Source of the DNA: Scatomonas sp963930955
Lineage (GTDB): Bacteria; Bacillota; Clostridia; Lachnospirales; Lachnospiraceae
Assembly: GCA_963930955.1 (NCBI GenBank)
Contig: OZ006967.1
Span: forward strand, 372,001 to 436,000
Length of the DNA stretch: 64,000 bases
Reading direction: 5' to 3'
Part shown: one piece after another, positions 25,072 through 32,700 of the stretch
How the letters are laid out: every line of letters starts with the position of its first letter
How positions within the stretch are numbered: the first letter of the stretch is position 1
The notes under the pieces: model-generated
What the model was told of the DNA's origin: nothing
Database searches by the model: none
Seen by the model: only the letters and a program-made list of their open reading frames with translations
Position numbers and translations under genes: made by a program

Positions 25072-26770
25072 GCTTTGCGGGCTGTTCGGCACTCTTGTGA
25101 TCGATGAAGACGGTATCTACGATATGTCCGATTTTAATGACCGTCTCCTTATTGGACTGAAAGGCACCATGGGGGAAGCGGAGCTTCATTTCCTCCACGC
25201 CCGTATGATCGGAGGCAAGGAAAATGCCGCTTCCAGGGGCGAACTGCGTTTTCCACTCCCTGTCGGTTACATTTACGATCCCGATGGCAGAACCATCATG
25301 GATCCCAACGAAGAAATCCAGCATGCGGTCGCCACGCTTTTCAAGGCGTTCCGTACTACAGGGAGCGCTTATGGTGTTGTCCGGTATTTCGCAGAAAACA
25401 GCCTTTCCTTTCCCAAACGCGCTTATGGAGGTGCCTGGGATGGGAAGATCACCTGGGGGACTCTGACCCACAGCCGCGTCCTTGCAGTCATCCACAACCC
25501 TTCCTATGCCGGGGCATACGTTTATGGGCGTTACCGCGATAACAAAACCGTTGATGCCGATGGGCATTTCGAACACCATCCTGTCCGTCTCCCAGATAAG
25601 AATGACTGGAAAGTCTTTCTCCCCGGCCATCATCCGGCTTATATCACCTGGGAAGAGTTCGAGGAAAACCAGAATCGCCTTGGCTCCAACCGTACAAACA
25701 CGGAACGGTGCGGCCCTGCCCGTGAAGGGGCCGCCCTTCTTACAGGCATCCTGATCTGCGGGAAATGCGGCCGCCGTATGACGGTCCGCTATACAGGGAC
25801 TGGCGGTATACGTCCATTATACGAATGTGTTGGCCTCTGGGAGCATGGGAATAAAGCAACCTGTTCTTCCGTCCCTGCTGAGACCCTTGACCATGCAGTC
25901 TCCGAAAAAATCCTCTCTATCATGGAGCCTTCGGAACTTGAGATTTCCCTGAAAGTCATGTGCAGCATCCATGATACAAACAGGCTGTCTGAAAAGCAAT
26001 GGCTCCTCTCGATCGAACGCGCACAGTATGAAGCTGACCGCGCAGAACGGCAGTTTATGCTCGCCGATCCAGAAAACCGGCTGGTTGTCCGTTCTCTGGA
26101 ATCCAACTGGAACCAGAAACTCAAAGAACTGGAAAAAGCAAAACAGGATTATGCCATATACAATTCCAAAAAAGCCTGGATCCCCTCCGAAAAAGAAGAA
26201 CAGGACATTCTGGATCTCGCACAAAAGATTCCGGAGATCTGGAACGCACCAACATCTACGCCAAAAGAAAAGAAGCGGATTATCCGCATCCTGATCGATG
26301 ATGTCACTGTCCTGGCTGAAAAACGATGTTCTGATTTTTCAATCGGCATTCGGTTCCGCAGCGGGAAATGCGAACATCTTTCTTTAAAAAAGAATCTTCC
26401 TTATGGAGACCGCAGGAAACACGCGGACAATACCATTTCCAAAATCCGAGAACTTGCGGCAACTATGGACGACCATGAAATCGCAGACCAATTAAATCAG
26501 AACGGCTTGACTACTCCAGAAGGAAGAGTATTCACATATGCCGGAGTCCGCTGGATCCGCTATAAACACAGTATCTCCGGTCCCTATCAGAGAAACCGCA
26601 TGGGGATTTCCGTAGCGGAAGCTGCCACTCTGCTGAATATCTCCACCGGTAAAGTATACTATGGTATTTCTACCGGTAAGATTCCCGCAAGGAAACAGCA
26701 TCCAGGATGGCCCTGGGAAATCCTGATTGATAAATCCAATCTGGAAGACATCAGAGCACTTTACACATGA
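24731..26770 (+). CDS. Large serine recombinase
   Basis: 679 residues. The resolvase domain carries catalytic Ser27 in YVRQST and the downstream DLGISGSGRSKRPGF and EISRLARSSADL motifs. A recombinase domain follows, then a zinc ribbon (CGKCGRRM, later ATCSS) and a coiled coil around 480-520 that usually controls directionality. The C-terminal ISVAEAATLLNISTGKVYYG, with WEILIDKSNL, looks like an added MerR/excisionase-type helix-turn-helix. The start at ATG 24731 is chosen from GGAGG six bases upstream. It catalyses integration and excision between short att sites with a two-base core. Confidence 0.92.
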   Translation: MNQNLTIPSKIRAEHLNREALVYVRQSTMAQVRFNQESTQRQYALRERALSLGWAEEHIRIIDGDLGISGSGRSKRPGFAQLVTSVSLGEVGAVFGLEISRLARSSADLMKLLELCGLFGTLVIDEDGIYDMSDFNDRLLIGLKGTMGEAELHFLHARMIGGKENAASRGELRFPLPVGYIYDPDGRTIMDPNEEIQHAVATLFKAFRTTGSAYGVVRYFAENSLSFPKRAYGGAWDGKITWGTLTHSRVLAVIHNPSYAGAYVYGRYRDNKTVDADGHFEHHPVRLPDKNDWKVFLPGHHPAYITWEEFEENQNRLGSNRTNTERCGPAREGAALLTGILICGKCGRRMTVRYTGTGGIRPLYECVGLWEHGNKATCSSVPAETLDHAVSEKILSIMEPSELEISLKVMCSIHDTNRLSEKQWLLSIERAQYEADRAERQFMLADPENRLVVRSLESNWNQKLKELEKAKQDYAIYNSKKAWIPSEKEEQDILDLAQKIPEIWNAPTSTPKEKKRIIRILIDDVTVLAEKRCSDFSIGIRFRSGKCEHLSLKKNLPYGDRRKHADNTISKIRELAATMDDHEIADQLNQNGLTTPEGRVFTYAGVRWIRYKHSISGPYQRNRMGISVAEAATLLNISTGKVYYGISTGKIPARKQHPGWPWEILIDKSNLEDIRALYT

Positions 26771-26857
26771 TATTTTTTCCAATAAACCCTCTGCCTTCAT
26801 GCAAAGTGGAGGCAGCATTCCAAAACATCGTTGGGAGGTGTGCAGTATGAAGTCACC

Positions 26858-27213
26858 GTGGGAATGCCGAGTTTTCGTATCCCTCCATCCGGCTTCGGGA
26901 TTTCCACCCGTCTGACAGGAGACGGGGTATATTTCCCTCTTCGGATTCTCTCCGTCAGTTCATGGTTATGCTCCTTCAGCCATGGTAGTGCCGCTTCGAT
27001 GGTCATGCCATCCACTCCCAGCGCTCCCTTGTTTGCCTTCACTCTCTTGTAAGCCCTGTTCAGGTTATCCTTATCCAGTATCTTACCTAAGATATCCGGC
27101 TCTGCACTGTCCCTTTCCTTCCATATCCGGTTGAATGAGCGGTGCGCTCTCACATACCCTTTACGTTCCGCGCTATCTCTTTGTGAGCAGCTTTCCCTGT
27201 TTTCTGTACCCAT
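26858..27213 (-). pseudogene. Group II intron reverse transcriptase, N-terminal third
   Basis: Residues 1-119 of the intron RT: LDKDNLNRAYKRVKANKG, then GVDGMTIEAALPWL and the classic EIPKPDGGIRKLGIPT, after which the frame runs into the inserted element. ATG 27213 has GGAGG-type spacing. The reading frame resumes at 23900 on the other side of the insert. Confidence 0.88.
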
Positions 27214-27660
27214 CTGCCCATTCCTCCTTTCCCAGTCGTACTAAAGACTCCTATTGATTCGGTCCTTCACTGAAAAACACAGCTACTATGACCTCTGCTG
27301 ACTTCTGTACGTTCAGCGTTATCTCCTGATAACGGTTACTCCTCGCGGAGCGTTCCACACAGACCTCCCTGGGTACCACACGTTTCTTTCCCTCCATCCA
27401 TCTGCCGCATTTACTGTACATGATTCCGTGTAGCTATCGGGCTTCATCATCTTGTTTGGCAGACTTACCCTCATGCACAGCCTTATATGCGGTTTCTGTT
27501 CGTCAGACCAGAGGTTTGCCCGTGGGTTAGTAAGTTCCCCACATCCGGCTTCCTTCAGACTCCACCTCACGATGGACACCCTTGCCTTCGGCTATGTCTT
27601 TCCCGCTACCGGGCAGACTTGGGACTTGCACCCTTAAGAAACGTGCGCCGCCAGGCGCAC
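27214..27660 (-). ncRNA. 5' structural RNA of the group II intron (domains I-IV)
   Basis: On minus it starts GTGCGCCTGG, then has the AGGGTGCAAGTCCC and CAAGGGTGTCC blocks and further conserved group II elements before the RT start codon. No separate gene is present in these roughly 450 bases. Confidence 0.8.
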
Positions 27661-27669
27661 CAAAAACAA

Positions 27670-27717
27670 GTGCACAGCTCCGGATGCTGCCGCATCCTTC
27701 ACAGCTGTGCACTCTCT
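27670..27717 (-). terminator. Terminator that serves as the intron insertion site
   Basis: GTGCACAGCT / AGCTGTGCAC arms around an inner GGATGC/GCATCC stem, with TTGTTTTTG on the minus strand directly abutting the intron 5' end. It belongs to the gene ending at 27743. Confidence 0.88.
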
Positions 27718-27742
27718 TTATGAAATGGAGAATGAAGTTTCT

Positions 27743-28228
27743 TTAATATTGAGGAATCTTAAGGCCCTGGGTAAGGGTACTTCCGTTTTCAAAATCAGAA
27801 CCGTCCTGAACATAATGATAACCATGCAAACGGTAATAGTAACCTTTTGGAACAGATACAGTATAACTTTTTATATTGGTACTTGTATTGTTTTCTACAG
27901 TCTCCCAGTAAGTATAGGTTCCATATCCTTTCCCATCGTATTTATCCAAAAACAAATCTAATCCTACTATATCGCTATTTCTGATAGCAAGTGTCTCACC
28001 ATATACTCCTGCTTTCCCGTCCTCGTCTCCCAACCGGATATAACCCGAATACATAACAGATGCTCTCATAATTGGTCTATATGTATCTTCTACAAAGTGA
28101 ATTTCTTCCGGTGCAAATTCATCCCATAAAACAACTTTTGTCTCTTGTGCGCTTGCCAATGACACCGTAAGTTGCGCCGCAAACAAACACCCCAAAAGAA
28201 AAATTGATACTTTCCCCTTCTTTTTCAT
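27743..28228 (-). CDS. Small secreted protein of unknown function
   Basis: 161 residues with a clear signal peptide (MKKKGKVSIFLLGCLFAAQL, cleaved after ASAQ or nearby). The mature part has no Cys and no catalytic motif that I recognise. It is rich in aromatic residues near the end (GYYYRLHGYHYVQDG), suggesting a beta-rich extracellular fold. It resembles small secreted DUF proteins of Lachnospiraceae. It is about 35 bases downstream of the DUF4367-type gene and on the same strand, so the two may be co-transcribed and linked to envelope stress. Confidence 0.7.
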   Translation of the reverse strand: MKKKGKVSIFLLGCLFAAQLTVSLASAQETKVVLWDEFAPEEIHFVEDTYRPIMRASVMYSGYIRLGDEDGKAGVYGETLAIRNSDIVGLDLFLDKYDGKGYGTYTYWETVENNTSTNIKSYTVSVPKGYYYRLHGYHYVQDGSDFENGSTLTQGLKIPQY

Positions 28229-28262
28229 ACCTACTCCTATAATTTAAATAAAGATAGTTCTG

Positions 28263-29087
28263 TTATTCTGCCAAATGCATATGTTTTATAATTTCTTCGA
28301 TTTCTTCTTTTTCAACAGGGCCGCCAAATGTATATCTACAATTCTGATAGATCCATTCTCCCTGTCGAACAAATACCTCCCCTGACGTATCTTCTGAAAA
28401 CAGAACTTTAACCTCGTTGCCAGCAGCTCCCATTTTGATTTCTTCAACATCCATATTACTTGTTAATGTACTGTTGACCATTGCGTCTTCCGCTTTATCA
28501 ATGGTTAAATAAAGATTATTCTCTTTATAAAGATATGAGAAAACTACTCTTCCACGCTCTAGGCTAATTGTTCCTTCTGAAAAATACATATCCTTCGGCA
28601 TATAAAAAAACTCCGGTACCACAATCCCCAGCTCTTCCTTGGCCTTCTCCCTCAACTCGATCTCTGAGGTTTCCGTCAGCAGACTGTCTCCTCCGTTGTT
28701 GGATTGTTCTACATTCCCGCTCCCGGTCAGTTCCTGCCATTTCCCCAGCCAGTATATCCGATTGGCTTCGCTGATCAGGGAAGTTCCGAACACGCCGATG
28801 CCGATGGCCAGCAGGATGCCCGCCAGTTTCAGGGGCTGTCTCCAGATGGGTTTCCGCACCACTCCTTTCTTTCCCGTGGCTGCAGCTTCTCCCGCCGGAA
28901 TCTTCTCCCGGTTTTCCGCTTCTTCACTCTGGCGGACCCTGGCCATAATGTTGGCGTACATCTCCTTTTTCTTTTCTTCCGAAAGAGTCGCCTTGTAGGG
29001 TTCCGCCCTTTGCTGAATCTGTTCAGCCTCGGCGTCCAGCGCTTTCAGAAGCTGCTGCTTCCACTTTTCTTCTTTCTTTTTCCTCAT
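28263..29087 (-). CDS. DUF4367-type membrane protein, anti-sigma factor candidate
   Basis: 274 residues. A charged cytoplasmic N-terminus (about 1-90) leads to one membrane helix (LAGILLAIGIGVFGTSL, about 90-110) and an extracellular C-terminal domain of DUF4367 type (VPEFFYMPKDMYFS, then IYQNCRYTFGGPVEKEEIEEI). This layout fits anti-sigma factors paired with ECF-like sigma factors, and one lies at 30290-30814. The first part of the gene is GC-rich like the chromosome, whereas the C-terminal coding part (28263-28600) is clearly AT-richer, suggesting a mosaic origin. Confidence 0.72.
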   Translation of the reverse strand: MRKKKEEKWKQQLLKALDAEAEQIQQRAEPYKATLSEEKKKEMYANIMARVRQSEEAENREKIPAGEAAATGKKGVVRKPIWRQPLKLAGILLAIGIGVFGTSLISEANRIYWLGKWQELTGSGNVEQSNNGGDSLLTETSEIELREKAKEELGIVVPEFFYMPKDMYFSEGTISLERGRVVFSYLYKENNLYLTIDKAEDAMVNSTLTSNMDVEEIKMGAAGNEVKVLFSEDTSGEVFVRQGEWIYQNCRYTFGGPVEKEEIEEIIKHMHLAE

Positions 29088-29222
29088 GGATCCTTTCCTT
29101 ATAAATCCTTGACTTTTCTGTTCTCAGGACTAATAATAGCATCATAGCGCGGTATCGTGTTCCTGCGGCCTGTCCGCGGAAAAAGAAACTTGACAGAGTA
29201 CCGCATTACAGGAGGGATATTC

Positions 29223-30293
29223 ATGAAACGTATTGTACTTACAGGAGGCGGAACGGCCGGTCACGTCACCCCCAATATTGCTCTGATCCCCAGGCTTCAG
29301 GAACTGGGCTACGAGATTTTCTACATCGGTTCCCACGACGGGATCGAGAAGAAGCTCATCGAGGATATGGGAATCCCCTACTACGGCATCTCCTCAGGAA
29401 AACTCCGCCGGTACCTGAATCTCAAAAATCTCTCGGATCCCTTCCGGGTTCTGAAGGGCATCGGGGAAGCCAGGAAGATTCTGAAAGAACTTCGTCCCAA
29501 CATTATTTTTTCCAAGGGCGGCTTTGTGGCTGTGCCTGTGGTGCTGGCAGCCCGCCGGCTGAAGCTTCCGGTGATCATCCACGAGTCGGATATGACCCCC
29601 GGTCTGGCCAACAAGCTGTGCATTCCCGCCGCCGCAAAGGTCTGCTGCAATTTCCCGGAAACCGCTGACAGCCTTCCCCCGGAGAAGGCCGTGGTAACCG
29701 GCACTCCCATCCGGGCGGAACTGATGAAAGGCAATAAGCTGGAAGCTCTGAAATTCTGCCATTTTACTGCCAATAAACCTGTAATCCTGGTGATCGGCGG
29801 CAGTCTCGGCTCCGTAGTGGTCAATGACGCGGTCCGCCAGATTCTTCCCGAACTGCTGAAGTCCTTCCAGGTCATCCACCTCTGCGGCAAGGATAAGCTG
29901 GATCCCTCCCTGGAGGGTACTGAGGGCTACGTACAGTACGAGTATATCAAAAAAGAACTGGCAGATCTCTTCGCCCTGGCGGATCTGGTGATCTCCCGGG
30001 CCGGCGCCAACGCCATCTGCGAGATCAGCGCTCTGGCCAAACCCAACCTGCTGATTCCCCTGTCCGCCAAGGCCAGCCGCGGCGACCAGATCCTCAATGC
30101 CCGCTCCTTTGAGAAGCAGGGCTACAGCATGGTGCTGGAAGAGGAAGAGCTCACTCCCGAAAAACTGCTGGAGGCGGTCCGGAAGCTCTACGACAGCCGG
30201 GAAACCTTCATCGCGGCCATGCAGTCCAGCGATCAGACAGATTCCATCGGCCGGATCCTTTCCCTGATCCAGGAGTACAGCCGGGAGGATTAA
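29223..30293 (+). CDS. murG: UDP-GlcNAc:undecaprenyl-PP-MurNAc-pentapeptide GlcNAc transferase
   Basis: A peripheral membrane enzyme forming lipid II, the last cytoplasmic step of peptidoglycan synthesis. The G-loop GGGTAGHVTPNIAL at the N-terminus, the second G-loop (IGGSLGSVVVND), and the donor-binding SRAGANAICEI with PNLLIPL are all seen. The 356-residue length is normal. ATG 29223 is chosen from GGAGG nine bases upstream. It is convergent with, and overlaps by four bases, the sigma factor gene. It is not in a dcw cluster here, so it may be a second copy or relocated. Confidence 0.94.
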   Translation: MKRIVLTGGGTAGHVTPNIALIPRLQELGYEIFYIGSHDGIEKKLIEDMGIPYYGISSGKLRRYLNLKNLSDPFRVLKGIGEARKILKELRPNIIFSKGGFVAVPVVLAARRLKLPVIIHESDMTPGLANKLCIPAAAKVCCNFPETADSLPPEKAVVTGTPIRAELMKGNKLEALKFCHFTANKPVILVIGGSLGSVVVNDAVRQILPELLKSFQVIHLCGKDKLDPSLEGTEGYVQYEYIKKELADLFALADLVISRAGANAICEISALAKPNLLIPLSAKASRGDQILNARSFEKQGYSMVLEEEELTPEKLLEAVRKLYDSRETFIAAMQSSDQTDSIGRILSLIQEYSRED

Positions 30294-30814
30294 AGCAGTT
30301 CCTCCAGTTCTTTTCCAAATCTGCCGCGCAGCCATTTCCTGGCACGGTGGTGCAGGACTCTCAGATGATTTACCGAGATGCCCAGCCGCTGTGCCACCTG
30401 GGCCGGCGGCCTGTCTTCCACATCCAGCTGGAGAATGATCTCGCACCAGAGTTCGTTCTTCGTATACAGGGCCAGAAACAGCTCTTCCCGGAATTCCTTG
30501 CGCTCATATTCCGCCTCGATGCTGCTGGTTCCGTTAAAGCTCTGACTGGAACCTTTCTTTCGACTGTCTTCCAGAAATTCTTCCCGCCTGCGGGATCTTT
30601 TTCTCAGAAAGTCAATGGTCGTAAGTCTGGTTACCACTATGATCCAGCCTTTTACACTCCGGCTGTTCAGACCCTGAATGGCTCGAAACGCTTTTACAAA
30701 CACTTCCTGGCAGATATCCTGCGCCAGATGATAGTCTTTTGCCATGCTGTACGCAGTATAATGGACCAGCTCCACATACTTTTCATACAGGCTGTCAAAG
30801 TCCGAATCCTTCAT
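30290..30814 (-). CDS. RNA polymerase sigma factor, ECF-like sigma-70 family
   Basis: 174 residues. Region 2 is YEKYVELVHYTAYSMAKDYHLAQDICQEVFVKAF, then GWIIVVTRLTTIDFLRKRSRR. Region 4 has an HTH at RPPAQVAQRLGISVNHLRVLHHRARKWLRG. It lacks the large regions 1 and 3 of housekeeping factors. A DUF4367-type anti-sigma candidate is encoded 1.2 kb further downstream on the same strand, with murG lying between on the opposite strand. Probable role: stress or envelope response. Confidence 0.88.
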   Translation of the reverse strand: MKDSDFDSLYEKYVELVHYTAYSMAKDYHLAQDICQEVFVKAFRAIQGLNSRSVKGWIIVVTRLTTIDFLRKRSRRREEFLEDSRKKGSSQSFNGTSSIEAEYERKEFREELFLALYTKNELWCEIILQLDVEDRPPAQVAQRLGISVNHLRVLHHRARKWLRGRFGKELEELL

Positions 30815-30835
30815 AACCTGTTTCCCGTTCTGAAA

Positions 30836-31246
30836 TTATCGAAGTTCTTCTGCCATGCAGGCGATGATCTCCTGTTTGGCTTCTTCCGTCAGAGTGCCCG
30901 GCTTCCAGGTAACTCCCGCCTGATCTCCCTCATATCTGGGGATCAGATGCATATGGAAGTGGAATACCGTCTGTCCGGCAGCCTCGCCGTTGTTCTGGAC
31001 TACATTGTAGCCCTGGCAGTGAAGCGCCTTCTTTCCGGTCGTCACCACTTTCTTTGCCAGGATCATGGCCTTTCCGGCCAGCTCCTCCGGAAGTTCTGTG
31101 AGATCTTTGTAATGAGCCTTGGGCAGGATCAGAGCGTGGCCCCGGGTCGCCGGGCCCAGATCCAGGATCACCCGGAAGTTCTCATCCTCATACAGCGTGG
31201 CCGATGGAATCTCGCCCGCTGCAATCCTGCAGAAAATACAGTCCAT
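30836..31246 (-). CDS. HIT family nucleotide hydrolase/transferase
   Basis: 136 residues. The CIFCRIAAGEIP N-terminus supplies the zinc-binding Cys pair; the histidine triad is HFHMHLIPR near the C-terminus. ATG 31246 is chosen because of AAGGAGG eight bases upstream; a longer frame to 31303 has no ribosome site. HIT proteins hydrolyse AMP-linked compounds such as adenosine phosphoramidate or dinucleoside polyphosphates. Confidence 0.94.
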   Translation of the reverse strand: MDCIFCRIAAGEIPSATLYEDENFRVILDLGPATRGHALILPKAHYKDLTELPEELAGKAMILAKKVVTTGKKALHCQGYNVVQNNGEAAGQTVFHFHMHLIPRYEGDQAGVTWKPGTLTEEAKQEIIACMAEELR

Positions 31247-31362
31247 AAGTATTACCTCCTTCGATAGTTCTATTTTGTCAAATTCTGTCGCAATATGCAA
31301 CACTTTTCTTGTTGTTTTTCAAAAAACTTCATGCTAAACTTTCTTCGAAAGAGGAAAACATT

Positions 31363-32022
31363 ATGGATAATCAAGAATATCGTATACTTCTGTCCAGATT
31401 TTCCCATGAAGCCAGAAATCCCCTGGCTCTTATCACCAGCTTTCTGCAGCTTCTGGCCCGGGAATATCCCCAGATCCGGCCCTGTCCCTATTTCCGGCAG
31501 ATTCAGGAAAATCTGCAGCTGCTCCGGCAGCTTCTGGACGAAATGTCCCACTACAACAATGCTTCAAAAATCCAGCCCCGACCTGTGGATCCGGGGGAGT
31601 TTCTGGGGCAGCTGCGCCTTTCCGTCAGCGGCCTTCTGTCTGCCCGGGGGATCCGTCTGGACCTGGATCTGCCTCCCGCTCTGCCCCGGGTTTCCATGGA
31701 TCCTTCCCGGATGCGGCAGGTGTTCTACAATCTGATCCGCAATGCGGAGGAGGCCATGCCGGAGGGAGGCTGGATCCGGATTTCCGCTGCGGCCCAGGAG
31801 CAGTGGGTGGCCGTCACCCTTCTGGACAGCGGTCCTTCCATTCCCCGGGAATACCTGCCCACTCTCTTTGACCCTCTGGTTACCCATAAGCAGGACGGCA
31901 CCGGTCTGGGGCTGGCCATCTGCCGGGAAATCCTCCTGGCCCACGGCGGTTCCATCTCCGTGTCCCCGGACGGCCGGCCGGCCTTTACCCTCCGGCTGCC
32001 CCGGCTACCCTCTCCGGCCTGA
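31363..32022 (+). CDS. Sensorless cytoplasmic histidine kinase
   Basis: 219 residues. The H-box FSHEARNPLALITSFLQLL carries the phospho-accepting His15, the N-box is FYNLIRNAEEAMPEGG, and the G-boxes are DSGPSIPREYLPTLFDP and GTGLGLAI. It has no membrane helix, PAS or other sensor domain, so the signal must come from a partner. The DHp style resembles sporulation-type kinases (KinA/PilS-like). No response regulator is nearby. ATG 31363 has AGAGG upstream. Its end overlaps the rhomboid gene tail to tail. Confidence 0.85.
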   Translation: MDNQEYRILLSRFSHEARNPLALITSFLQLLAREYPQIRPCPYFRQIQENLQLLRQLLDEMSHYNNASKIQPRPVDPGEFLGQLRLSVSGLLSARGIRLDLDLPPALPRVSMDPSRMRQVFYNLIRNAEEAMPEGGWIRISAAAQEQWVAVTLLDSGPSIPREYLPTLFDPLVTHKQDGTGLGLAICREILLAHGGSISVSPDGRPAFTLRLPRLPSPA

Positions 32023-32661
32023 AAGCAGATCCGGCAGCTTCAGGATCAGCAGCAGCAGAACCCCTGCCAGAAAGCCTCCCAGATGGGCAAAGCCGTCTAC
32101 CCCCACAGACTGGAAACCAACCAGCAGGGAAAGTCCGGCCATTAAAAGGACCCTGGGAAGGGTCAGATCCTCCAGCCGTCCCCGGTTCAAAAGGAGCAGC
32201 GCCACCAATCCTCCCAGCACGGCGAAGATGGCCCCGGAAGCCCCTGCGGATACTGTATCCTGCCCCTGCCGGAGATCCTGCCAGTAAGAAAAAAGGCTGG
32301 CGGCCATGCCGCCTCCCAGATAGAGGATCAGATACCGGACTTTTCCCAGGGCCCGTTCCACATAGTCCCCCAGGAAAAACAGCAGAAGCAGGTTGTTCAG
32401 CAGATGCTGAAACCCGAAATGCAGAAACATGCAGGTAAACAGCCGCCAGGTTTCCCCCTCCCGGATCAGGGGCGTGTAGGCTGCCCCCCAGCGGACCATA
32501 TGCAGGGCGTCTTCCGAGTCCCCTGTGAGCTCCGTCAGAAGAAAAAGGACCAGGCAGGCTGCCATAAGGCAGTAATTTACCCAGCTCTTGTCCTTTCTCC
32601 GAAGCATCCGCTCAATCGCATCCTCTCCTGGATTGTAGTAGTCTTCCGGTCTGCCGCTCAT
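32005..32661 (-). CDS. Rhomboid family intramembrane serine protease
   Basis: 218 residues with six or so membrane helices. The catalytic serine is in GASGAIFAVLGG, the histidine in GFAHLGGFLAG, and the conserved HLLNNLLLLFFLG and WRLFTCMFLH blocks are present. A charged N-terminal tail of about 27 residues precedes the first helix. It lies just downstream of the Tad locus on the same strand but is separated by a 39-base gap, so co-transcription is possible. Confidence 0.93.
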   Translation of the reverse strand: MSGRPEDYYNPGEDAIERMLRRKDKSWVNYCLMAACLVLFLLTELTGDSEDALHMVRWGAAYTPLIREGETWRLFTCMFLHFGFQHLLNNLLLLFFLGDYVERALGKVRYLILYLGGGMAASLFSYWQDLRQGQDTVSAGASGAIFAVLGGLVALLLLNRGRLEDLTLPRVLLMAGLSLLVGFQSVGVDGFAHLGGFLAGVLLLLILKLPDLLSGRRG

Positions 32662-32700
32662 GACCTGTGCCTCCGTTTTCCTAATGATGCTACTACTATA

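Larger units (their letters stand above)
23899..26859 (+). mobile_element. Serine-recombinase mobile element inserted in the intron RT gene
   Basis: The element is bounded by GT at 23899-23900 and GT at 26858-26859. Joining the flanks at GT gives ATT CCC ACT ATA GCA GAC (IPTIAD), the expected RT sequence, and a frame of 451 codons including the stop. The size between the two GTs is 2,959 bp. Contents, all on plus: a HP-x-HPL-type small protein, a CGKPNCRC protein, a possible short gene, and a large serine recombinase. No terminal inverted repeats are seen, as expected for large serine recombinases that use attP/attB with a two-base core. Confidence 0.85.
22784..27660 (-). mobile_element. Group II intron (terminator-associated, class C-like), interrupted by a serine-recombinase element
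   Basis: The intron lies on the minus strand. The 5' end GTGCGCC is at 27660, directly after the terminator of the gene at 27743 and its TTGTTTTTG tract. The 3' end is CTACTCGAT at about 22784. Domain V is at 22861-22894, and the reverse transcriptase gene is split in two. Without the 2,959-bp insert the intron would be about 1,918 nt, normal for class C introns, which home to sites just after terminator hairpins. Removing it would give a continuous terminator tail running into the region after the regulator gene. Confidence 0.88.

Noticed and set aside
26797..26857. Reading the RT N-terminal frame to its apparent stop as a separate 138-residue protein
   Set aside because: Residues after the GIPT motif come from the inserted element, not from the RT.
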